This document shows, in pieces, positions 31,032 to 43,244 of a stretch of 64,000 bases of DNA. The translations under genes and the position numbers were made by a program. The stretch is from Selaginella tamariscina (Eukaryota > Streptophyta > Lycopodiopsida > Selaginellales > Selaginellaceae), in contig PUQB01000130.1 of the NCBI GenBank assembly GCA_003024785.1, forward strand, positions 116,510 through 180,509, written 5' to 3'. Each line of letters starts with the position of its first letter. Position 1 is the first letter of the stretch. Below the pieces are notes generated by a model. The model saw only the letters and a program-made list of their open reading frames with translations, did no database searches and was not told the origin of the DNA.

Positions 31032-33698
31032 ATGGCCAATGATCATGGAGAGGTACATTTTTACTGTAGTTATTCTTTATTTAATCTTTAATTTATTTTA
31101 ATAGATACCACCATGGTTAAAATCAGTGAAAAGCTTTGAACAAGAAGAGATTATTGCTGAAAAGTTAGAATGGACTTACTCAAACTCATATAAGTCCCCA
31201 AGCCTATGTTCTTTGGAGTGATGCTCAAAAGTTTGTGAATGGTGAGGCCAAAAAGTACCAAACAAAGTTTCTCAGGCGTACTTTGAAAGCAAATGTCAAC
31301 GAACTTAAACAACCTAAACGGACAAGCTTCCTTAATAGTGTTTTGTATTATTGTTCTTATGGACCAGCTGATCATAGACATGATCAAGTCGAGTTGAATA
31401 GCAAAAGAAGAAGGAAAGGCTCAATGAAAAGGGGGTGTTTATGCAAGTTTACCTTAAAACAACTATACTTATGGCCTAGTTATGCAGAGATTATATATCA
31501 TCATAGGCATCACACTGATGAGGAAGGTTTGCCATGCCATGGTGCTAACGATCCTTCATCAGAAGATACCAAGGCTGCATTTCCTCCCACATTTTCTATT
31601 GACTTGCGCGAGTGGATCTATCACATGCTATATATGGGACACAATCCCACCCAAATATGGAATGAGCATATGGAAAAGGTTGTTGAGAAGGCAAAAGAGG
31701 TAAGAATGTTAGTTTTTCTTTTCCTTCCTTATTAAAAAATTAATTGGTTTTCAATAATAGGGGCATGCTCTTGATAGAGATGACTTTCTACAAAAGAAAG
31801 ACATATTAAACATAAATGCAAGGTTTGCAGCAGAAGTTTATGAAAAGGATCCTGTTGATGCACAAAGCACACGCCTTTGGGTTTTTGAGAACCCTGAGTC
31901 TGTATTCTTTTATCAAGAACGATCAACTGATGAGATAACTCCATTCATTTTGGGGATTCAAACACCATGGCAACGAAGAAAAATGATAGAGTGTGGTCAT
32001 CGTAGTCTTGTGGCTTGTGATGCCACATTTGGCACCAACAACCTTGGGGTATGTATCTATTACTTCTTTATATTTTTAAATAACTTAATTATTGATTTTA
32101 TTTCAGTATCCATTGTACACGCTTATAGCATTTGACAGTCATTATAATGGCATCCCTATTGCATGGATCATTACATCAAGTGAGAAAATGCTTGATGCAA
32201 AACTATGGATGATATCTCTCCGAAATAAGCTTTTAGAAGTACAGAAGGATTGGAGTCCTCATGCTTTCATTGTAGATGATGCTCTAGCTGAGATTAATGC
32301 AATTCAGTAAGTTTTTAAATTTATACAACAATTTTAAATAATTATTTTATTATTTACAGAGAAGTAATTCTTTTATTCTTTACAGAGAAGTCTTTAAGGT
32401 CAAAGTCATATTATGTATTTGGCACGTCCGTAGATGCTGGTTAAAACATCTGATGAAAAAAGTTAAGTCATGGGAGACACGGATAACAATTTTTAAAGCA
32501 CTTGGCAATATTATGTATTGCCAATACACTGGACATCAGGGATTGCAGACTCACATTCAAAAGCTGGTCCTTGACTTTGAGAAAACTTTTCAAGCAGAGA
32601 AAGAGTTTATGAGATATTTCAAAAGACAATGGTCTAGCAAAACAGGTATGTGGACTTCTTTTGACTCTTTATATGAATTTATTATTATATTTGACAGAGT
32701 TATGGGTTGTAGCTGCACGTAACTTTCCCCATGCAAATCAAGAAACAACTTCATCTATTGAAGCTTTTCATGCCAATATGAAAAGATCATTATCAGGAGA
32801 GAAAGTCTTTGGTTGTAACCGGAGAGTGGATTGGCTTATTCATCACCTGACAACTAAAGTCCATACAAAATATTGGTATGTGGATCGTTGCAAACGTTTT
32901 GGTTATGTTAGAAATTGGAAGGATGAGCAGCTGATAAAGAACTCACTTTCTCAAGCTCAGGTGATAAAAGATGAACAGGTAAAATTTTTACAACCAGACA
33001 TGTCAATGGCAACTGTACAATCTTCTCAAAATCCAACCATTAACTACTTTGTATATGGAGTTGGAAGCCCATGGATGTGTTGCACATGTCCATGGGCTTG
33101 TAAGGGGAACATCTGCAAGCATCAGCTCAAGCTAGTTATGCTTAGTAGGCAACACACAATAGATCAAGTTTTTAATATATATCTTAAGGAAGGCCGTGAC
33201 AACTTTACCAAAACACCTCCATCTATTTCTCCAGCTGAACTCAATTCACTTTGTGATGACTTTCCAGCAGAACCTATAAAAGTTCCCATGATGCTTAACT
33301 TTGAAGAGTTGGACTTGGAAGCACATACAGAATGTGAGTTATTTATGGAAGTGACGGAAGGTGGTGCACCTCAAGATGCACAAGATGAGACATTTGGGCC
33401 ATCTCAAGATAACATATCCGAAGTTCAATCACTCCAGCAAGTGAATTCTAATACTTTGAGAGAGGAATTTGAAGAAATATTTCAGAAAGTTACAGGAAAT
33501 CCAGCTTTAGAGAAGTACATGGGGACCTTGTTGAAGGATATGAGGCATAAGCTTATGTCTTTCATGAACCAGGAACAAGCTAGCATTTTACATCCTGCAA
33601 CACCTTTTCAACAAATGGAAAGCACATACGGGAATTCTTTGCAACGTGTTAAGCCTGTTATTGAGAAAGTCTTTGGGAAAAAGAAAAGGAAAAGATAG
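31032..33698 (+). CDS. MULE transposase with SWIM zinc finger
   Basis: Exons: 31032-31052, 31105-31699, 31761-32048, 32107-32306, 32386-32645 and 32698-33698, all with GT/AG borders and fitting phases; about 785 codons. The DDE core is visible: LVACDATFGTN (first Asp), FIVDDALAEI (second Asp), the VILCIWHVRRCW C-x2-H element, and SSIEAFHANMKRSL (likely catalytic Glu). The SWIM zinc finger reads CCTCPWACKGNICKHQLK (C-x-C...C-x-H). The C-terminus is Lys-rich (KKKRKR), likely a nuclear signal. It cuts and pastes the element by its terminal repeats. One frame slip lies near 31160-31180, between FEQEEIIAEKL and LTQTHISPQAYVLW, so the protein as written is interrupted close to its N-terminus; downstream it is open to the stop. 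An alternative start after the slip (31235) would keep the core. Confidence 0.88.
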
Positions 33699-34142
33699 CA
33701 GAAGATGAAGTACCTTGTGCACCAGCCTGGAGTAAAAAAATGATTAAGAAAAAAACAACTATGGTTTCACAGTTGCAGAAAAGAGCTGAAAAAGCCACTA
33801 AGTGAATATAATTAATTTGGTTCACTTAAAATATCCAACTTAGAACACATTTAAAAAAAAGCCTTGGGTGTTTTAACGTTTACCTTACAGGTTATAAAGA
33901 ACATCTCTGAAGTCTACATAAATTGGTGGAGTGTCTTTTACCACTCAAAAACAGACAAAATATAATAAGAACATAACACATCAAAAGTATTTTAAATAAG
34001 ACATGAAATTTATAAATATAAACATAAAATAGAACGATTGCTAGCATCACCTACATGCTCTGTTTCCTTTTCCCACTAGAAATTTCTATAGGATCTTACC
34101 TATTGGTGCATCATTACTTCCACATACCTGTCCAATGAAAGC

Positions 34143-34436
34143 TTGAAGCAACAGCCTAATACATGGCACCATGCCTCATATCCACTCTGTCCTCAATTCT
34201 GTCACAGCCCATGGCTCATCCCGGTGTTGCATGATGTCTCTGCTCTCTCACTTGTCAACGAAACACATTGTAGGTGCAATCTTGATAGTTCCATTCCTTG
34301 TCTGGGACATGCTCCAGTAGTGGATTCAGACAATCCATATGCCAATATAATGTGCAATGGCTATAACTTGTACACACCGCAAATGGCATCACTATCACAA
34401 AAGAAAGCACTATGTATCATAAGAAAGGAGATTTAG
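34143..34436 (+). CDS. Unassigned ORF in the 3' part of the MULE
   Basis: 97 codons, Cys- and His-rich (SYPLCPQFCHSPWL, ETHCRCNLD, IMCNGYNLY), lying between the transposase and the right terminal repeat. I do not recognise it. The minus strand has a splice-donor-like GGACAG|gtatgtgg at about 34128-34143, so it could instead be the antisense of a captured gene piece. It may also be chance. Confidence 0.2.
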   Translation: MKQQPNTWHHASYPLCPQFCHSPWLIPVLHDVSALSLVNETHCRCNLDSSIPCLGHAPVVDSDNPYANIMCNGYNLYTPQMASLSQKKALCIIRKEI

Positions 34437-34629
34437 AAAAAATGTGTTAAGATTTAATTAAAATCTTTAACTTAAAAAAATCTAATAAACAGATTGCCAC
34501 GTGTAATGTGGGAGGCATGCGACATGATGCATCATATGGATGGGCTGACAGCGGAGTGGAAGCACCGTTTGTGCCACGTAGGAGAGAGATTTAAGTTCAG
34601 GTGGAGAAATAGACAGAGGCTCATATTAG

Positions 34630-35464
34630 TCCTTTATCGAATTAAGCAACTTTGACACGTGATTTAAATCATTAGGCTTCATTTAAGAAATGATAATCTT
34701 AAAAAAACTAAAATATTTTAATAATATCTTATGGGATAATACAACATTATGTCATTTTAAAATTCATTTAAAAAATAATAATCTTATAATATATCCTAAA
34801 AATGATAAGGATTGAATAAAGTATACATCAAGGTTGATAATCTTTAATATAATCTTATGTTTAAGGTAGACAACGCCATATATAATAAGGATTATCATAA
34901 TTAAATGACTTATTTCAACTTAAATTTGTTTAATAATATATGTTTAATACACTTATTAATTTTAAAATAAATTCAATACACTTATTAACTTTAAAATAAA
35001 AAAAACATTATTTATATAATTGTCTATTTTTAACACACAACATTATTCTTAATATTTTCTTTAAACAAATCTTTAAAATAAACATTTCAATCCAAGTCTT
35101 TTTCTTAAAACAATCTTATATAACGTTATGAGGTCTTGATTACCATCCTGTGTGTATATATGGATAGAACAAATTTTCTAATATTATACACAAATATTTT
35201 ATAACTTATTTCTCCTTCCATCCAAATTAATTTTGATTTTATTTTAATTAAATTCCCATCTATCAAATTAATTACCATCGGGTTTATTTAGATATAATTG
35301 ATCTTAATATGAACAGTTACTGAGTGTCTAAAACATTGTATATGTATATGTGTATTTGGATAGTCGTAAACAGAATAAGAATCGGTTAAGTAGAACTCAA
35401 TTGCATGAAAAACATAATAACACCGGCTTGTAATACCTTAAATTCTCTTTACCGAAGTCATGGT
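34630..35464. other. AT-rich intergenic DNA
   Basis: Between the MULE and the 3' end of RPL38; AT-rich, no feature recognised. It will contain the RPL38 3' UTR and polyadenylation site at its right edge. Confidence 0.5.
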
Positions 35465-36164
35465 CTAGAGCTCTTGGACAGTCAACCTACCACCCAAAAT
35501 AAGAGAAAGCATATATAATGTGTCTACAATATATGATTAAACATATTACATACTTTATAAGTGACTCTGTCCAGGGTTTTCTAAAATCACATATGTACTT
35601 ATGCTGTGAGCGTATGCACATAAAATTGTACTGTCTGCATATAAATATAATGCATTTCTATCATATCATGGTTTATACCCATCTATAGGATAACTAAAGG
35701 AAAAAAAAAGACTAATGACAATATACTACAAATCTAAAGTATCAGAGAGAGAACCCACCAGGGGAAGCGACTGTCTGAGCTTGTCGGCTTTGTCCGCGTC
35801 GAAGACGCAGAGCGTGTAGAGGTACTTCTTGCAACGCACCTTGAACTTCACAACATCCTTGCTCCTCTTGATCTTGACCGACTTAGCGTCCTTGCGCCTC
35901 ACCGTCAGCAAGAAGTCCTTGATCTCGCTAATCTGCTTCGGCTGCACATACAATAAAAAGTCAGTAATCTTTTTTCACCCAAATTTTATGTTTTCTGTAT
36001 TTTCCACGAATCAGATTACGGGATTTGAGACAAATACACTCGATGAAAGAGAAGAATTCAGATATAAAATCACAGTTTGTACTCGATTCGGATGCAATAT
36101 ACAGTATTTTCATGAGACAGAGGAAAGGAAATGCGGTATTAATACATATTTCTAGGCGTACCAT
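35465..36164 (-). CDS. RPL38: 60S ribosomal protein L38 (eL38)
   Basis: eL38 is a small (about 69-70 aa) large-subunit ribosomal protein. The start codon stands alone as exon 1 (ATG 36164-36162, then GTACGC), as in other plant RPL38 genes. Exon 2 (35941 to about 35755-35759) encodes [20 protein letters not shown], then [19 protein letters not shown] and [20 protein letters not shown]. Exon 3 (35486-35465, after GGTAG) encodes LTVQEL and stop, the usual C-terminal ending. The exon 2/3 join does not read perfectly: the CTTCCCCTGG near 35756-35768 would need one more C for L-P-P-G, and the choice between donors at 35759 and 35755 is open. If exon 2 were read through, it would end in a non-family tail ([10 protein letters not shown]). 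The gene is probably functional, with a one-base consensus slip. Confidence 0.92.
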
Positions 36165-36202
36165 GGCGATGCACTCAATCGCTCCGCGAAGCCGCTCCAA
36201 CA

Positions 36203-36238
36203 AGAACCCTAACCCTCCTGGCGGCTGAAAAACCCTAA
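36203..36238 (-). promoter_or_regulatory. Telo-box elements upstream of RPL38
   Basis: AAACCCTAA at 36230-36238 and GAACCCTAACCCT at 36203-36216 lie 40-75 bp upstream of the RPL38 ATG. Telo-boxes (AAACCCTAA) are a known hallmark of plant ribosomal-protein gene promoters and leaders. Confidence 0.75.
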
Positions 36239-36239
36239 T

Positions 36240-37601
36240 CCCTCAATAAACCTAACTCGAGTTTATTATTTAGGAGGTCCCGGTTTTCGATCCCTTTGAA
36301 CTGTTCTTAATCACACATAATAGATTTCATTTTAATTTAAAATTTTTACTTTAATAAATATTAATTGTATAAAATTCTTAATATTTGATTTCTTTAAAAT
36401 CTTTAAAGCACATCTGCCATATTGATATTTACACGTTTTAAAATTTTTTACCATACCATACCCTAGAAAGTATTTAAATAAATTATATATTAGTGATATA
36501 TTTAAGTTAATTTTTATTTCAATTATATAAATATTGAATATAGATGTGTTTTAATTAATTATATGTATTTAATTTACATGTATATTTATTTTAATTAATG
36601 TGCATTATGTGTATATAGTATTTTGACATATAATATGTGTATTAAAGTTTATATATATATATATATATATATAAATTTTAGTAGTATATATTTTATTTAA
36701 TCTCATTACTTATAAGATAATAACCATATGAGTATGATATATAAATATATATTAATAAGAAATATACTTGTTGTAAATTTCTTTAATGTTTATTCACATT
36801 CTAATAAGGTTACATCTACACTAATCTTTCACAAAACTCTTTGTTCAACTTGAATCATGAATTGTATTTAAAATTTGATTGTATGTTTATAAAGTTTTCT
36901 ATTATACAACTCTGTTAATCCAGAATAATTAATATTAAGATTGTTAATCTTAATAACCATATAAATAGGAATGACATAGTAGACAAAGGACCTTATACCA
37001 CTTATTTGCAACAGATTCATGCTATTGCATTTTTTATTTTGTGTGTGTTTGTGTTAATTAAATAATATATTATTTAATTGGTAAGAAGCATGGGGTGTGC
37101 CTACTACTATACAATAGAGAATACTATGTTTCATCATTTAAAGACTTAATATAAATATGCTCTTTATTATATGCTCTGTGTGATAAAATGTTTAAAGCTT
37201 TAATACGAAATATGTGTGTGTGTGTGCGCACGCGTACATGTGCATAAATTACATATATACAATTTAAAATATGTGTGAAATATGAAATTTTCAACAAGCT
37301 TGTTTGAAACTGTCATGAATAAGTGAAATTAAATTTCCAATTGAAAATATTTATATTATTAATTAATAAATTTGTAGTATACATTAAAGAATATAAGAGT
37401 TTATTTATGTATTTATAACAACTAAAGATTATCAAAGATCACTATAAATTGATTTAAATGTTGGTCAATTTTGTCAACGACTAGTCAATGTTAATATTAA
37501 AATTATACAGTGTCACCTTTATAAAATATAAGTTACCTTTACAAATTATAAGTTTCCTTTATTAATAGTTAAATACAAAGTCCTTAAAAACCTAAAGGAA
37601 T
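36240..37601. other. AT-rich gap between RPL38 and the F-box gene
   Basis: A divergent intergenic region of about 1.4 kb, AT-rich with a TA tract at 36648-36674. It should contain both promoters. No other feature seen. Confidence 0.5.
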
Positions 37602-39027
37602 ATGGAAGTGCTTCCTGATTACATATTGCGGGAGATACTGGGAAATTATCAACTTACATACGATGGTTTGAGAAGTTACATGTACGTGGATGAGTTAGTG
37701 AATATGATGCTCGTATGCAAGAGATGGAAACGGATATGCCAAGAAGTGCCGGCAATGTTAACGTTTCGAAAAGTCTACGACCTGGCTCCTGAACACTTAT
37801 CAAGAGCAGCTGCAATTCCCAATCTAGAGAGATTAGATATACAATGTAATGGAATCACACAAGTCCCATCGGAGCTCTTGTTACCACGCCTCAAGGAGCT
37901 ATGCGTTTATCTATAACAACTAAGTCAGGACAATTGCATGCCATTTTCAATGCATGTCCAAGCCTTGAAAAACTTACGATTTCGTGTAAGGAGAATCTCC
38001 ATCTGGAGGCTACCACTCTTGAAAAGCTTGTGGAGTTGAATATTCGTTGTCAAGAACTCAAAGTAGGAGTCCCATTTAAGAAGCTACGTAGATTTCAATT
38101 TTGTGGCTCCTATTCTAATGGATTAATGGAGAATGTTTTAAAGAACTGTGACTCGCTTGATTATATAAAGATTGACTACAGCCAGAGTGAATGCAAAGAG
38201 ACTGACAATGTGGTTGTCAAGAGTGCGTCTCTTGTCCAATTAATTATGTTTGGATGTGGCCGTGTGATCCTTAAGACTTGTGAACGACTAGAGGAGATTG
38301 TCATAGTCAATGTCAAATGGCTGGATCACAGTGAGTGTAGAGAATTGAGACGAGTGAAGGAACTACGCCTTGCTGGATTTAACACAGATTTAGCGAGGTT
38401 GCTAGCTAAATGCAGTCAAGATCTACACAAGTTACACGTTGCGAGCTGCTCTTCACCATTGATCATAAACAAAGCGCCCATCAGAGAGTTGAGAGTTTCT
38501 CATCTCCCGTACGTTGAGATTGGAAGGGGATGTCATCTGGAACAACTGTGTATAAGCTTTGTTAAGAGATGTAAAATAACGAGTGGAGGCTGGCTGAAAA
38601 GCTTGAGGTTTGACCATGCAGTTCCTGAAGAATTCATTATCTCGGAGAGTTCCAACTGGAGGTGAGATCTGTTGAAGATGCAGGGAACTTTGGTAGACTG
38701 GTGCATTCTGTGGGCGTGCAAACTGAAAGATTAACTATCAAACTCACAGATTGCTCGAGTATATTATCGCATGTTTGTGATGGTCTTCCGATTGGTCACA
38801 AGCTCAAAGATGTGCATGTGGTTATCTCTCAACCTTGCTCATTTTCGACTCTCGAGTCTGTAGCAGAGTTTGTACACACAAGGTTGGAAACATTACATTG
38901 GTTAAGGAGCCTGACATATCACTTAAAGACGTTCTTCCACGATGCCAATACTACTCCTAGGTTCCAACAGATCCCCGGTTCCTCTATGCATTGTTCAAAA
39001 GAATCCATAGAATGGAGAAAAACTTAG
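37602..39027 (+). CDS. F-box/LRR-like protein
   Basis: An intronless gene. It starts MEVLPDYILREILGNY, the first half of an F-box, and continues LVNMMLVCKRWKRICQEVP, the second half with the conserved Cys-Lys-x-Trp. The rest is made of leucine-rich repeat-like segments: IPNLERLDIQCNGI, ACPSLEKLTISCK, LEKLVELNIRCQEL, LKTCERLEEIVI, LRRVKELRLAGF. F-box proteins bring substrates to SCF E3 ubiquitin ligases; the LRRs choose the substrate, which cannot be told here. Frame slips occur at about 37900-37906 (between PRLKEL and LSITTKSGQ) and about 38650-38654 (before QLEVRSVEDAGNF). The second fits TTT read as TT. As written the longest open part is 37901-38665. Either an assembly-affected gene or a young pseudogene; such genes turn over fast. 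Confidence 0.8.
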
Positions 39028-40480
39028 TGAATGCAACAAATCATTAATTTCAGTCCAATATGTATGATATGTACATATAATATATATGTGTGAGTACACA
39101 TATAGACAAGCTAGAGGATTCATAAAACATTTATAACGTAGTCATGTGATGTGTAGCTATATCATATACTTGTATGATTGCATATGTTACATGACTTTTT
39201 AATGACATGTAACGGGAATTTCAACTAAAAAGTGACACGTAACCTGCAAAAACGTATAATACTATGAATATTCTTTACACCTCGGAATTAATGTTATTTT
39301 CCAGTAAAATACGTGGCTGTCCCTTACGATTACCCTGAATTTTCCACCCCATATGACATGAATTTTCTCCACCTCATGTGATAGAATATCCCTTTTGAAT
39401 CTCGTGCTCATTTAAGTAATGAATATGTTATGCCACACTATGCATTTTGACCTTTAATTATAAACGATTAACTGAATAGGCCACACATACACCCACACAC
39501 TTTAATATAGTGTGTGCGTGCGTGTTGTGTGAGAGAGAGTTATGGTATGGGTGTGCCAGTGCAGATTTTAAATGCCTATGAATATGCCAAATCTAATATT
39601 ATATATATATACATATGTACACACACACACACACACATATATATATACATATATATTAGTATTTCATAAAAGAAAGTATATTAGAACGGTGCTAAATGTA
39701 GTTATACAACATGTAGCTTATATTTGCATCTAAATCTTTAATTATTTTCATTAATAATTACAAAAGATTTATATTTGTAAAATGTTTTGTGTTTATCTGT
39801 GCCACATGACAACCTTTAGTATACCTACGTGTACATTATATATTATATAGATAAAAAAAAAAAACTAAAATATATCATATATATGAACTATTTATATAAA
39901 AATTTAATAGCACATGTAAGAATACTAATAAAGATTTATTAATTAAATAATAGTATAGTATACAAATATTAAATATATAAATAATATGTATTTTTAAGAT
40001 AAACTATAAATGTGAATAATATGTATAAATATAAACACTTATATATATAATATATTAGTATATTATAATATGATAATAAATCCTATTAATGATTGTTTAT
40101 ATGGCAGTCATAAATCCTATTTTATATAAAACAGCACTTGTAGAAGAAAGGCTTAAGGAATATCCACGCGAGGTTAATTAAATTTAATAAGCATATTTTA
40201 TATTCCTTAGATTCATGTGATCTGAGCCGTCCACGTAGTCATGTTGGGTTTAAGATTTGTCGTGTATTTTCTCTTTCAAAAATGTATACATGTCATATAA
40301 AGAAGAGAAAAAGTAACTGAAAAACAGCTGAAAAAGTATATTCACAGTATTATGCCTTTCTGCAGCTACTTGCTGTCACTTTTTACCTGAAATTCCCTTA
40401 CATGTCTTAAGAATTATACCGGTAGAATCTGGTAGGAAGTGTTTTAGGGCAGGCATTTGAGAACAGTTTAGGGTAAGAGG
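39028..40480. other. AT-rich intergenic DNA
   Basis: AT-rich with TATA and CA tracts (39600-39660). The part at 40140-40480 is less AT-rich and may be the promoter of the next gene. No coding block recognised. Confidence 0.5.
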
Positions 40481-40593
40481 AGCGCGAGCAGCTGTGTGGT
40501 TCTAAGATCTACACCAGCGTCCACAGGCGAAGGACATGGGACTTCGGCAATCCTTCGGAATCCGCGGTAATCTGTTCGGATTATCTGTCGGAA

Positions 40594-41181
40594 ATGGTTT
40601 TTGACTCATCCGTGGAGTGCATAAAGAAGCGGAAACACGAAGGCAGCAGCTTAAGAGAGAACAGAGAAGAAAGCGCAGCACAGAGGGACAGTCTGCAGGT
40701 GATCAAGCCAGTGGGCATACCTGTTCTGCCTGCAAGGTACACGGTGTGTATGCATGTGTGAGTGCGAATATGTTCTTGTCTAGGTCTTGACTGCGTTTAT
40801 ATACCCAGAGCTAGGATTCCTTTTGAAGAACATGTTTCGTGTAGCTCGTGGCAGTGCAAAATACACAAACTGTGATGAGCCACAGGTACGTAGATGATGC
40901 TATTCAACATATTATTGTCTGTTACACATGTGACTTACCTCATCTGAATCTTACATATACGATTTGGACAGTATACGAGTTCTGTGTACATTACTAGTAT
41001 GAATTAACGAGGACAGGAACAGGTATATGGTCATGCAAAACTCCCACACAAGACGGAGATGGGAGAACAAAAATGGGAGAATCGTGCACACATTCGCAGT
41101 ACACTAATGAGTGAGTCGGAGATAAAGAAGCTCGCAACTAAGAAGCTGCTTGCCTTCCGAAAGAAGTCTAATATTGGCAAG
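40594..41181 (+). CDS. Unrecognised gene piece, charged protein
   Basis: Three exon-like blocks with good splice borders. The first, 40594-40736 (ending GCAAG|gtacac), encodes MVFDSSVECIKKRKHEGS, then a Glu/Arg-rich stretch and VIKPVGIPVLPAR. The second, 40784-40885 (TCTAG to CACAG|gtacg), has two readable frames: one gives FLLKNMFRVARGSAKYTNCD, the other RIPFEEHV. The third, about 41017-41181, encodes VYGHAKLPHKTEMG, then HIRSTLMSESEIKKLATKKL and LLAFRKKSNIGK before GTAAAC. Phases between blocks 1 and 2 do not fit in one frame. No family is evident, and no continuation is visible in the AT-rich DNA beyond 41200. It could be a short or truncated gene. Confidence 0.45.
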
Positions 41182-41921
41182 GTAAACAGATACATAGACA
41201 CACGTGCACTCTCTCTCCTCTCTCTCTCTCTATTTACAGATCTACATTCATACACAACAAATGTATATGTATGTATAAACTAGACAAGTGAATTGAGTCA
41301 TTACTTATGAATTAATGATACATTGTTACATATACAATAATAATTTATGAAATTTTATATACATGTTAAACATATTAAAACTTTTTTTCTCATGTAAGTG
41401 TGTGCATGTGCATGTGTGTGAGAGAGATTTTTAATATGTTTAACATGTATATAAAATTTCATAATTATGAATAGTTTGAATAAATTTAAATATATTTATA
41501 AATTTATAAATATGAATATTAATCTAAATATGAAATCTTACAAATTATTATTGTATATATAACAATGTATCATTGATTCATCATTATTAATTATCTTAAA
41601 TCGTAAAACTTTTAGTATTGTGTATATAAAATATTATACGCAAATTCAAAATTAAAAATAAATAACATTATTTATTTAAAACTTAAAATGATATTACCTC
41701 AAGTATATTGCAAATACAATAACAAGCATAAATATATAATAAAAATTTAATGTCCATGTTGTATGATAAATAATGTTCTACATCCGTTATTTCATTAACA
41801 CTAATAAAACATTTGTAAAACAAAAAATGTATGGGATGATTAATTTTAAAACACATGTACATGGACAAATTGTGAGTTTAGATGTATCTACACAAGTAGT
41901 GTTTACTAACGTGTGTGTGTG

Positions 41922-41954
<33 letters not shown>

Positions 41955-43240
41955 AGGTAATAATATATTCAACCTTCCGAAAATATAAACATTTTAAAAA
42001 AATATTTAAGTGCACTAAAATAATCCTAAATAATTCATATTTTTAATTAATACACTAAATTGGTTATATATGCGTGAAAGAAAGAAAACACTAATGAATG
42101 AACAAAAATAAATTTCTGGAATTATAGAAATTATAGTTAAACTAAATGTTAAGTAAGATGTAGTTTATCTTTATATATATTAAACATTTAAATACAATAC
42201 AATTTAATAAATTTTTTATATTTAATGTATATATGTGTTTGTATGTATATATTACAAATAGACACATAAAGAGTAAAATAATGTTGTTGAAGTGATAATA
42301 AAGAACTAAAACTAAGTATTAATATCTATGTTTATTTTATTATATGCTACATATTTATTTATTTTTTGTTATTATCTTTTTACATATCAACTTTCTTCTA
42401 CTTATTTAAATTATAAATTAAGGTCATTTTAAGTTAATGAAATACACACACACAAACATGCATGTGTGGTTTTTTATATATGTTATCGTTGAGTTTGGAA
42501 TAACATATTCTACGTGATGGATGTCATATCTATGTAAACATAAATTGTTAGTGTTGTTCATTATAATAAATGTTTTCTGTATTGTTCGAACGTGAACATT
42601 AATTAATATATTGAATTAATGACTTATACATTCTTAAATATAATGTAGTAAGATGTGGTGTCACATCTTTTCAAAATAAATTCCTTTTTATAATTGCTTT
42701 TGCTATTGGTTTTTAATAGAAATAAAATAAATGTAAAATCTATTAAGTGTAAAATATTAATACTTAAAGTCATGAACATAATTAAATTACTAGTATAAAA
42801 AGCCACAACAATTAATTCAGAGTAATGAGTTGCCCAAACAATGTATATGCATTCAATATTTATATATGGAGATGTTTTATAAATTTATTATTTAACTATA
42901 AATTTTAAGTTTGAATCTATCGTAGACTTTTAATTTTTAATTATTAAAGAATTTTATTTAATTTGTCACAAGTTTTGCCTATGATAAAAGATGCTGAATT
43001 TATAGGTTATATATGTTAAAGTATGACAAAGAGATATTAAATCTACATCATATAAGTTACATTGTATGTGTATTATTATATATTAATGCATGAGTGTTCT
43101 TAGCATGGTATTGAAGAATAATATAGTAAAATAAGTTTATAATAAAATCTTTATATAGTATCTATATAAGTTAAATAAATTATAATAAAATCTTTATATA
43201 ATATCTATATATGTAGAGATCATGCAAGACATTTCAAATG
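41182..43240. other. AT-rich intergenic DNA
   Basis: About 2 kb of AT-rich DNA with a long GT tract (41910-41955) and an inverted repeat of TTTAATATGTTTAACATGTATATAAAATTTCAT type around a TG microsatellite (41347-41385 and 41430-41462). No gene seen. Confidence 0.55.
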
Positions 43241-43244
43241 TCTT

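Larger units (their letters stand above)
30799..34620 (+). mobile_element. Mutator-like DNA transposon (MULE), young
   Basis: A 3.8-kb element with terminal inverted repeats of about 175 bp: left 30799 to about 30973, right about 34445-34620, starting GCCTCTGTCTATTTCTCCAC and differing by about three changes. It is flanked by a 9-bp target duplication TCATATTAG (30790-30798 and 34621-34629), the length typical of MULEs. Inside is a multi-exon MuDR-type transposase on the plus strand (31032-33698). Near-identical ends and an exact target duplication indicate recent insertion. The region between the transposase stop and the right repeat (33700-34440) holds one unassigned 97-codon ORF (34143-34436), possibly captured or chance. 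Confidence 0.95.

Noticed and set aside
35726-35953. RPL38 as a single 75-codon ORF ending [10 protein letters not shown]
   Set aside because: The proper start exon (ATG alone) and the LTVQEL last exon are both visible outside it; the tail is intron read-through.
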